DNA of 5,574 nt, from the NCBI GenBank assembly GCA_038736355.1, contig JAVYML010000004.1, forward strand, positions 1 to 5,574, given 5' to 3'. The first letter of the stretch is position 1; every line of letters begins with the position of its first letter. The notes below the pieces were generated by a model that searched no databases, had not been told where the DNA came from, and was given only the letters and a program-made list of their open reading frames with translations. The DNA comes from Candidatus Hadarchaeales archaeon (GTDB lineage: Archaea > Hadarchaeota > Hadarchaeia > Hadarchaeales > WYZ-LMO6). Both the position numbers and the translations under genes were made by a program. Below are positions 1-5,312 of this stretch, in pieces.

Positions 1-1
1 G

Positions 2-901
2 AGGATGAGGGGAACGAACGAACCCGGAGGCTTCCCCGACGGTTACATCTGCGACTTCATGCAGGCGGAAAGGGATCTCCCGGCCAGGAGGTTCCTGGAG
101 GTAGCCCAGGAGGATGAGGAGGAGGCCAAAAAGTACCTGAGGGCCTTGAACGAGGGAGTGGGAGGAATAGCGGCGGTGATAGACAACTCCATTTGGTTGG
201 GTTTCTACATGAGTGGAGGTATAGGTTTCTCCAACACCGTGGCTTCAGCCGCCTTGGCGGGTAACGTGATAGAATCCTTCTCCGATGAGCTGGTGGAGCT
301 CATCCACCGATACACCATGGGTGTGAGAAAGGCACCCCCTGAGTGGGATGTTGTGAAGTTCATGGTGAACACCATTATCCAATACACCATGGAAAGCTAT
401 GAGAAGTTCCCCACGTTGGCAGAATTCCATTGGGGAGGTGCCCACAGGGTTTCCGTTATAGGTTCCATAGCTGCGTCTACTGCAAGCATCATCACAGGCA
501 GTTCCACGATGGGATTGATGGCAGCTCACTACTCCATCGCCCATGTGATGAAAGAAGGCTGGCTCAGAACGGGATGGGCGGGACAAGAAATCCAAGACCA
601 TATAGGTCTTCCCTATCTGTGCAGCTTCAGGCCGGAGGAGGGAAACCTGGCGGAGTTGAGGGGACTGAACTATCCCATGCAATCCTTCAGCGCCGCCCAC
701 GGTGCGATCAGGGCAGCAGCCGTTTATGGGGCCATGATAGGAAGGGGAAGCGCCTGGTGCCTGAGCCCCATCGTGAAGGTGGCCTTCGCCGATCCCCATC
801 TGGTTTTCGACTTCAAACATCCCAGGCTCTGTATCGCCAAGGCAGGCATAAGACAGTTCATGCCTGCGGGGGAGAGGGACCCAGTACTCCCGCCCCACTG
901 A
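2..901 (+). CDS. mcrA: Methyl/alkyl-coenzyme M reductase subunit alpha, C-terminal half (5' partial)
   Basis: Catalytic alpha subunit of an MCR-family F430 nickel enzyme, which forms or activates alkyl-CoM with coenzyme B in the cytoplasm. The reading frame is open to the left edge; the ATG at base 5 is internal. The first codons give R-M-R-G-x-NEPGG, matching RARGxNEPGG of M. marburgensis McrA, so bases 2-4 encode the Arg271 equivalent. Family landmarks (counting from the Met at base 5): IWLGxYMSGGxGF at 63-75, WGGxHR at 143-148, GQEIQD around the thioglycine-position Gly193, LRGLNYP at 218-224, KVAFADPHLVFDF near the end, and a terminal PAGER. Divergences: Tyr333 is Thr78 or Val79, Tyr444 is Ala192, Gln400 is His147 and Cys452 is Ile200. 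About 16 extra, mostly charged residues lie near 24-45. These changes point to an alkyl-CoM reductase (AcrA) rather than a methane-forming enzyme. The SCP2-like gene follows after 9 bp. Family assignment is very secure; the substrate is inferred. Confidence 0.96.
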   Translation, partial: RMRGTNEPGGFPDGYICDFMQAERDLPARRFLEVAQEDEEEAKKYLRALNEGVGGIAAVIDNSIWLGFYMSGGIGFSNTVASAALAGNVIESFSDELVELIHRYTMGVRKAPPEWDVVKFMVNTIIQYTMESYEKFPTLAEFHWGGAHRVSVIGSIAASTASIITGSSTMGLMAAHYSIAHVMKEGWLRTGWAGQEIQDHIGLPYLCSFRPEEGNLAELRGLNYPMQSFSAAHGAIRAAAVYGAMIGRGSAWCLSPIVKVAFADPHLVFDFKHPRLCIAKAGIRQFMPAGERDPVLPPH

Positions 902-910
902 GGTGAGGGG
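902..910 (+). promoter_or_regulatory. Shine-Dalgarno site for the SCP2-like gene
   Basis: GGTGAGGGG lies directly between the mcrA stop codon TGA (899-901) and the ATG at 911. With the preceding GA it gives a GAGGTGAGG stretch complementary to the archaeal 16S rRNA 3' end. It supports 911 as the start and suggests translation that follows on from mcrA. Confidence 0.75.
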
Positions 911-1522
911 ATGAGAAAAATCCCCAAACTAGAAGAATGGTATCCCAACTTTGCAGAAGAGTTTGAAAAAACCAAGCTTCCATCCGTTATGGAAAGGGTG
1001 ACGACGGAAAAGCCGCCCCTCCCCAAGGCTTCACAACCTCGTCCGGAAGGATGGTGGAGGGAATACCCGCATTCCCTTTGGATAGTAGACCGGGGGAGGG
1101 AGCCTACAGCCTATGAGTTGCTCCATGACTTCATTATAGGAAAGGCCATGACGAGTCCTCTGGCCATCTCCATTGGAAGTACCCCTCCCTCTAGGCTCAT
1201 CCTCTTCGAAGTAAAGCATCCCACTAGAGGGATAGAATACGCAAGGATTTTCCTCAATCCCACGGATGTGATGGAGGGCTATGCGGAGGAGGAACCGGAC
1301 GTGGTGGTTAGAATAGGATACTACGATCTGGTGGCCGTTCTCTGCGGTGAACTACCCCCCTTCAATCCTTTATACGAGGGAAGGGTGGAAATCATAGGGA
1401 ATACGGTGGCAGCCATAGACCTTTTATGTGATGTGTTAGAAGCTACTAATGGTCGGGAGGCTGCTCCGGGGAGTCCCACACCCATCCCACGGCCCGTGAT
1501 GTGGCCTCTCGGACACCCGTAG
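911..1522 (+). CDS. SCP2-like domain protein encoded between mcrA and mcrB
   Basis: A 203-aa protein of unknown role. Residues 1-60 are charged and rich in Pro and Trp (EGWWREYPHSLW at 46-57) with no domain I recognise. From about 65 it resembles the SCP2 fold: a helix near 67-80, strands near 84-115 (LAISIGS, RLILFEVKH, YARIFLN), then PDVVVRIGYYDLVAVLCGEL at 129-148 followed by a Gly-Arg turn, VEIIGN at 159-164 and a terminal helix to about 179. The order 'pD-strand-xxDLxxLLxGExxPxxxxxxGxxxxxG' is characteristic of SCP2 domains, which form hydrophobic pockets for lipids, acyl-CoA or sterols. The last 25 residues are a Pro/Gly-rich tail. No signal peptide or membrane segment is seen. It is not McrC or McrD by sequence. 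A role in carrying or presenting a hydrophobic substrate, or in assembly of the enzyme, is inferred only from its place in the operon. Confidence 0.85.
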   Translation: MRKIPKLEEWYPNFAEEFEKTKLPSVMERVTTEKPPLPKASQPRPEGWWREYPHSLWIVDRGREPTAYELLHDFIIGKAMTSPLAISIGSTPPSRLILFEVKHPTRGIEYARIFLNPTDVMEGYAEEEPDVVVRIGYYDLVAVLCGELPPFNPLYEGRVEIIGNTVAAIDLLCDVLEATNGREAAPGSPTPIPRPVMWPLGHP

Positions 1523-1528
1523 GTGAGG
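1521..1528 (+). promoter_or_regulatory. Shine-Dalgarno site deciding the mcrB start
   Basis: AGGTGAGG overlaps the TAG stop (1520-1522) of the SCP2-like gene and sits two bases before the ATG at 1531. It favours 1531 over the upstream in-frame GTG at 1501, which lies inside the preceding gene and has no comparable purine-rich site. Confidence 0.7.
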
Positions 1529-1530
1529 AG

Positions 1531-2910
1531 ATGAAGGCGGAGACGAAGAGAAAGGAAACCGTGGACCTGTACGATGATCTAGGAAATTGCTTAGCCACGG
1601 ATATCCCCTTGAAGGCCCTTTCTCCCCTCTACAACCCCTACATGAGGGAAGTCCTTGACCTCTTCAAAAGGGTGGCCATTATCGATTTGGGCAAGCTCGA
1701 AACCCTGATGAAGAAAGGAATGGCCGGCTGGGAAACGGCAGTGGGACAGGATGAAAACAAGATGCCTTGGTATGGAAGGGACCTTCCGCTGGTTGACAAG
1801 GCCAAGGAGATCACGGAGAGAATAAGGGACAAGATAGAGAGGTATGGGGATGGAGAACCCCTCGTGGAGGGTGTGGGTAGATACATCATAGTAAAGGTTC
1901 CCCGCAGGATGATGGAGATTTCGGCCAGCAGGGATCCCGCCCTCACTTGGACAGCAGTAGCCCTCTGCCAGGCGGTGGCAGAAACTTTCAACATGACTCC
2001 AGAAACGGATCCAGACGGATGCAACATGTTGAAAGGGGCTGTTTTCGGAAGATATCCGCAATCTCCAGAGTTTCCTCCGGGTGGTCCAGTTTCCACCTTC
2101 CTCAAGCAAAGCAACACCGTCGACGGGCTGGGCTCGGGCTTCAAGGCCATCATGGTCAACCATCTGGTAGCTCTTTGTAACAAGAGGACCATGGATGGGG
2201 TGGCACTCGCCACTATTTTGGAGCAAGCCGCCCAGTGGGAGATGGGGAACGCTCTGGGGTGGTTTGAAAGATACCAACTCCTTGGTTCGGCTTACCAAGG
2301 CTTCAACGCCCATAATCTGGTACTCGACTTGGTGAAGGAGAACAGGGAGGGAACGATAGGGGACGTGGCTTACAGCATAGTGCGCAGGGGGATAGAGGAT
2401 GGGGTGATAAAGGTGAAGAGGACCCTACCGTCCGGTTACAAGATTTACTCCACCAACGATTATCCCCTTTGGAATGCATACACTTGTGCCGCCGTTTTGG
2501 CTGCTGTGATAGTGAATGTGGGTGCCAGCAGGGCAGCTCAAAGTGTTTCCACGGTAGTGGGATACTTCGGGGATCTCCTTTTGATGGAGACGGGTGGTCT
2601 TCCCGATCCAGATGCGGGTAGGGTGGAAGGGACGGGACAGGGTTTCGCCTTCTACACCCACTCCATTTATGGAGGAGCGGGTCCGGGTGCTTATACCCTC
2701 GACCATGTGATTCCCAGACATGGTTCTGGGTTCGTGGGTCCATGTATTGTGGCAGGCATGTGTCTGGATTCGGGTACTCAGCTCTTCTCTCCCGAAATGA
2801 CTTCCGCCAGTTACTTCAAGATAAGGGAAAGATTGCCCCTTCTCCATGAGCCCTTGAAGAAAGTGGCGGAGGCGGCGGAAAGGATAAAATCGGAGGTGAG
2901 GAGAGGGTAA
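1531..2910 (+). CDS. mcrB: Methyl/alkyl-coenzyme M reductase subunit beta
   Basis: Beta subunit of the alpha2-beta2-gamma2 MCR-family enzyme; it lines the substrate channel and helps bind coenzyme B. The start at 1531 gives 459 aa (M. marburgensis McrB is 443) and puts VDLYDDLGN at 11-19, as in other McrB N-termini. Landmarks: ALSPLYNP at 29-36, GRYPQSPEF at 173-181, ATILEQAAQWEMG at 227-239, AYQGFNAHNLVLDLVK at 254-269, WNAY at 314-317, GRVEGTGQGFAFYTHSIYGG at 363-382, DHVIPRH at 391-397 and GTQLFSPEMTS at 415-425. Tyr380 matches channel residue Tyr367, Phe374 matches Phe361 and His392 matches His379. Phe362 is replaced by Tyr375. The gene is complete without frameshifts. It is followed by mcrG after 2 bp, without the mcrD and mcrC genes found between them in methanogens. 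Assignment is secure; ACR-type function is inferred from its McrA partner. Confidence 0.97.
   Translation: MKAETKRKETVDLYDDLGNCLATDIPLKALSPLYNPYMREVLDLFKRVAIIDLGKLETLMKKGMAGWETAVGQDENKMPWYGRDLPLVDKAKEITERIRDKIERYGDGEPLVEGVGRYIIVKVPRRMMEISASRDPALTWTAVALCQAVAETFNMTPETDPDGCNMLKGAVFGRYPQSPEFPPGGPVSTFLKQSNTVDGLGSGFKAIMVNHLVALCNKRTMDGVALATILEQAAQWEMGNALGWFERYQLLGSAYQGFNAHNLVLDLVKENREGTIGDVAYSIVRRGIEDGVIKVKRTLPSGYKIYSTNDYPLWNAYTCAAVLAAVIVNVGASRAAQSVSTVVGYFGDLLLMETGGLPDPDAGRVEGTGQGFAFYTHSIYGGAGPGAYTLDHVIPRHGSGFVGPCIVAGMCLDSGTQLFSPEMTSASYFKIRERLPLLHEPLKKVAEAAERIKSEVRRG
2892..2903 (+). promoter_or_regulatory. Shine-Dalgarno region for mcrG inside the mcrB 3' end
   Basis: GGAGGTGAGGAG encodes the last residues of McrB and lies about nine bases before the mcrG ATG at 2913. 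It is the strongest match to an archaeal ribosome binding site in the window and implies coupled translation of beta and gamma subunits. Confidence 0.65.
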
Positions 2911-2912
2911 AA

Positions 2913-3698
2913 ATGGCAAAGACCAAATACGAGCCCCAAATCTATCCCGGAAAGGACGAGACTTCTGAAAGGAGGAGAAAACTCTGGGACAAGAGAAGGA
3001 AGTTGGCGAAATACCGCGAGATCTCCGATGACGATATCACGCGCCTGCTGGGTCATAGACCCGTGGGAGCCCTTTATCCGAGTGTGCATCCCCCTCTCGA
3101 AGAACTCATCGAGCCATACGATCCCATCAAGAACATCGTGGTCCCCACTCCCGGGGCTAGGGCTGGGGATAGGATAAGATTTGTACAGTTCGCGGACAGT
3201 TTCTGGCATCCGCCGATCGCACCCTATGGCAGGCTGAGGCTCTACTTCAACAGGTTGAGGGGAATAGATGTGGTGGCTTACAGTGGGAGGTGCATCTTGG
3301 AGATGAGGGAAAGGGACTTGGAGGCGGCGATGAAAATGCTTTTGGAGACCGAAATCTTTAACCCGGCTAGAACGGCCCTGAAGGGGATTACCATTCATGG
3401 TCACTCCCTCAGATTGGACGAGGATGGGTTGATGTTCGATGCCAGGAGGAGGTACATCTTGGACAAGGAAAGTGGAGAGGTGGTTTACATCAAGGATCAG
3501 ATGGGAAGGGTGCTCGATAACCCGGTTCCCGTGGGCAGACCCCTTTCCGAAGAAGAATGTAGGAAGCTCGATCTGGCTTATACTTGGGATACTCATCCCT
3601 TCAAGTCCAGAACGGAAGTTTTGGAAATCATTTCAAGGGCAGCCAAACTTAGGGTCATAGCGGGATTCAATCCAGAACTCCTCACAGAGGACATGTAG
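2913..3698 (+). CDS. mcrG: Methyl/alkyl-coenzyme M reductase subunit gamma
   Basis: Gamma subunit of the MCR-family enzyme, 261 aa against about 249 in M. marburgensis. Landmarks: YPGKDETSERRRKLWD at 11-26, LREISDED-like motif YREISDDDI at 34-42, LLGHRPVGALYPSVHPPLEE at 45-64, GARAGDRIRFVQFADS at 81-96, YSGRCILEMRERDLE at 123-137, HGHSLRLDEDGLMFD at 162-176 and the C-terminal GFNPE. Arg126 matches Arg120, which contacts coenzyme M. His162 and His164 match the HGH histidines near F430. Gln121 next to the catalytic arginine is Cys127 here. There is a short C-terminal extension past GFNPE. The gene is complete and follows mcrB after 2 bp; the unknown 523-aa gene starts 8 bp after its stop. Identity is certain. 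Confidence 0.97.
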   Translation: MAKTKYEPQIYPGKDETSERRRKLWDKRRKLAKYREISDDDITRLLGHRPVGALYPSVHPPLEELIEPYDPIKNIVVPTPGARAGDRIRFVQFADSFWHPPIAPYGRLRLYFNRLRGIDVVAYSGRCILEMRERDLEAAMKMLLETEIFNPARTALKGITIHGHSLRLDEDGLMFDARRRYILDKESGEVVYIKDQMGRVLDNPVPVGRPLSEEECRKLDLAYTWDTHPFKSRTEVLEIISRAAKLRVIAGFNPELLTEDM

Positions 3699-3703
3699 GT
3701 GTG
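3697..3703 (+). promoter_or_regulatory. Shine-Dalgarno site deciding the start of the 523-aa gene
   Basis: AGGTGTG overlaps the mcrG stop codon TAG (3696-3698) and lies three bases before the ATG at 3707. The longer run AGGTGTGATC resembles the consensus GGAGGTGATC. An in-frame GTG at 3701 falls inside this site, so 3707 is preferred. Confidence 0.6.
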
Positions 3704-3706
3704 ATC

Positions 3707-5278
3707 ATGAGCAGGCACCTAGAAGGTGTTAGCAGAGTACTGAGTCCTGAAGCTTTTGAGGATTTCAAGAAAAAAGTTAGTGGAACGGTACTGGAAATAA
3801 GGGAAAAACAGGCAGAAGTCTACAGGGATACTTACCCGCCGGGTTATGAGCACATAGCCCCAGATGGCATGGCCACCGAACCTTGGATGCTCAACTGGAT
3901 TAAGGAAAGGGGAGGGATAACCATGGAGGAGTATGACAAGTTGATTTATGAGGAATTCGTAGAGTGGGCTTATCGAGTTATCCATGCCATTGAGGTTTGC
4001 AAGAAAGCGGTGGCTGAGAAACCTCCCGTTTCAGAGCTCATCAAAGCCAAGTGGCTTTGCCACCTCAGCCATCCCCCCGCCTACATGGTGAGGCCGGACC
4101 TAGGTTTCTCCACCACCCAGATGCTCTATGGGAAATATGCAACCACCATGTGGTGCCATGTGGATTGGTGGAGAGGAGAATTCGTTTGGTTCCAAGGATA
4201 TCACAATGAGGATGGGGTACCGGTACAGCACTGGATCATAGGAATGACAAAGGAAATCGTACAGCATTTCGATGAAGAGGATAGACAAAAGCTCCTTACC
4301 CCCAGCGAATTCATGGCCGTTCCTTCCGATGTCACGGCACCGCTCGAACGCAGACACCTGCGTACTGGTATAAAACTCAAGGAAATTCCAAAGAAATCTC
4401 CCTATGATTTGATAGAATGGCTCCGGATGGCTAGGGACATCATCAAGGACCTGAGGGAAGAGATCTTCCCCAAGTGGACTCATGCCACTCTTTACATCTC
4501 CACTTCTCCTGGCAACATGGGTATTGCTTCCCAACACGCCTTCTGGACTTCACACTTTTGGGGCCTAGTTTGGATGGCCATGAACGCCACTAGATTGTTC
4601 GGTATCCCCATGATGTTCTACACCTATGAACCCCTTCCCCCCATCCTAAACACCCTTTTGGCCCTACCCTCCGAGCTTTGGGTTAGGAGACTCGATGAAC
4701 TTTTCACCACGGGACCGAAGGGTTTGGTATGTGATGCTATCAACAAGGTCATCACTCCTGAGAAGAAAACTCCCATGCTCCATCAGATGAGGGAACTCTA
4801 CCTCAAAGGAAAGGCGTTCAAAGGGTGGGCCATACCCTACGATGAAGGCATACCCCCACCCAAGGCCTTCCTCACCGCTCTCCCTGCCCCAGTTTATAGA
4901 GAGGCGAACATAAGGGATCTCATCGCCAATCCTGATAAGTTGCCCAAGGAGTATTGGGAGTTGTTGGAATCGGAGGGAGGAGTAGATAGGAAGACGGGGA
5001 GGGTTCCTCCCTACAATGAAGTACCGAGACTGAAGTATCTTTTTGATCCAACCATCGAATGGCTGAAGCCCAGCGATTTCCCATCCATAGATTGGAAGGA
5101 AGGACAGGTTTGGCCCTTGGACATGACGAGGGAGAAGATGCAGATCATGGTGGAAGAAGGGTATGATGGTTCTGGAGAAAACATCCTGCATTACAGCTGC
5201 TTGGCGGATAGGAAGATGGGTCAGGAAGGAAAATTGATACTCCTGGGAACTACTCCTTACAAGCTCCCGGTAGAGTAA
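3707..5278 (+). CDS. Unrecognised 523-aa Trp-rich protein of the mcr/acr operon; possibly URO-D/CoM-methyltransferase-like
   Basis: I do not recognise this protein with confidence. It is predicted soluble, with no signal peptide or clear membrane helix. It holds about 20 tryptophans, clustered at 149-161 (WCHVDWWRGEFVW) and 280-289, and Cys/His groups at 118-122 (CHLSH) and 150-151. Residues 279-345 (AFWTSHFWGLVW, then RLFGIPMMFYTYE, then LALPSELWVRRLDELF) and 373-405 (GWAIPYDEGIPPPKA followed by EANIRDLI) recall the last strands of uroporphyrinogen decarboxylase-type TIM barrels: 'FwxxxxxxxxxxxxxxgipxxxxxE', 'LxxLP' and 'GIPxxAxxEN'. That family includes the methylcobamide:CoM methyltransferases MtaA and MtbA. 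The zinc motif HxCG is not visible, and the C-terminal 120 residues are extra, so the resemblance is tentative. It is the last gene of the cluster, 8 bp after mcrG, which implies co-expression with the reductase. Handling of alkyl-CoM after alkane activation would fit but is inference. Confidence 0.9.
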   Translation: MSRHLEGVSRVLSPEAFEDFKKKVSGTVLEIREKQAEVYRDTYPPGYEHIAPDGMATEPWMLNWIKERGGITMEEYDKLIYEEFVEWAYRVIHAIEVCKKAVAEKPPVSELIKAKWLCHLSHPPAYMVRPDLGFSTTQMLYGKYATTMWCHVDWWRGEFVWFQGYHNEDGVPVQHWIIGMTKEIVQHFDEEDRQKLLTPSEFMAVPSDVTAPLERRHLRTGIKLKEIPKKSPYDLIEWLRMARDIIKDLREEIFPKWTHATLYISTSPGNMGIASQHAFWTSHFWGLVWMAMNATRLFGIPMMFYTYEPLPPILNTLLALPSELWVRRLDELFTTGPKGLVCDAINKVITPEKKTPMLHQMRELYLKGKAFKGWAIPYDEGIPPPKAFLTALPAPVYREANIRDLIANPDKLPKEYWELLESEGGVDRKTGRVPPYNEVPRLKYLFDPTIEWLKPSDFPSIDWKEGQVWPLDMTREKMQIMVEEGYDGSGENILHYSCLADRKMGQEGKLILLGTTPYKLPVE

Positions 5279-5300
5279 GCTTTTTATTTGATTCTCTCCT
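5279..5300 (+). terminator. Possible T-rich transcription termination region after the operon
   Basis: Right after the TAA stop the RNA-like strand reads GCTTTTTATTTGATTCTCTCCT, a pyrimidine/U-rich stretch of the kind archaeal RNA polymerase terminates at without a hairpin. I see no stem-loop. It overlaps the putative TATA box, so termination may be partial. Confidence 0.3.
5281..5288 (+). promoter_or_regulatory. Putative archaeal TATA box (box A) for the second mcrA
   Basis: TTTTTATT is centred about 28 bases before the GTG at 5313. Archaeal TATA boxes sit about 25-27 bases before the transcription start, so the start would fall at or just before the GTG and give a leaderless transcript. 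In agreement, no Shine-Dalgarno-like purine run precedes the GTG, unlike every other gene here. This is the only good promoter candidate in the window. Confidence 0.5.
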
Positions 5301-5312
5301 ACTTACCTAAAC

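Noticed and set aside
5-7. ATG at 5 as a true start, making a short stand-alone McrA-like protein.
   Set aside because: The codon before it (AGG) aligns with the conserved Arg271 of McrA and the frame is open to the edge, so the gene is cut by the window.
245-898. Long antisense open frames opposite mcrA, mcrB (1591-2313) and mcrG (2811-3596).
   Set aside because: They mirror strongly conserved + strand genes, have no family resemblance and arise from codon bias.
430-906. Alternative + strand frame of 158 codons inside mcrA.
   Set aside because: It overlaps the conserved McrA C-terminus completely and its product is low-complexity and basic.
911-1522. Identification of the 203-aa protein as McrC or McrD.
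   Set aside because: I see no similarity to either; the C-terminal half follows an SCP2-like pattern instead.
1501-1530. Upstream in-frame GTG as the mcrB start, overlapping the SCP2-like gene.
   Set aside because: It adds ten residues absent from McrB homologs and lacks a ribosome site; ATG 1531 has AGGTGAGG just upstream.
3701-3706. GTG 3701 as the start of the 523-aa gene.
   Set aside because: It lies inside the AGGTGTG ribosome site; ATG 3707 uses that site properly.
3707-5278. Reading the 523-aa protein as a genuine MtaA/MtbA methyltransferase or a 2-hydroxyacyl-CoA dehydratase subunit.
   Set aside because: No HxCG zinc motif and no iron-sulfur cysteine pattern; only loose resemblance to the URO-D barrel, so no name is assigned.
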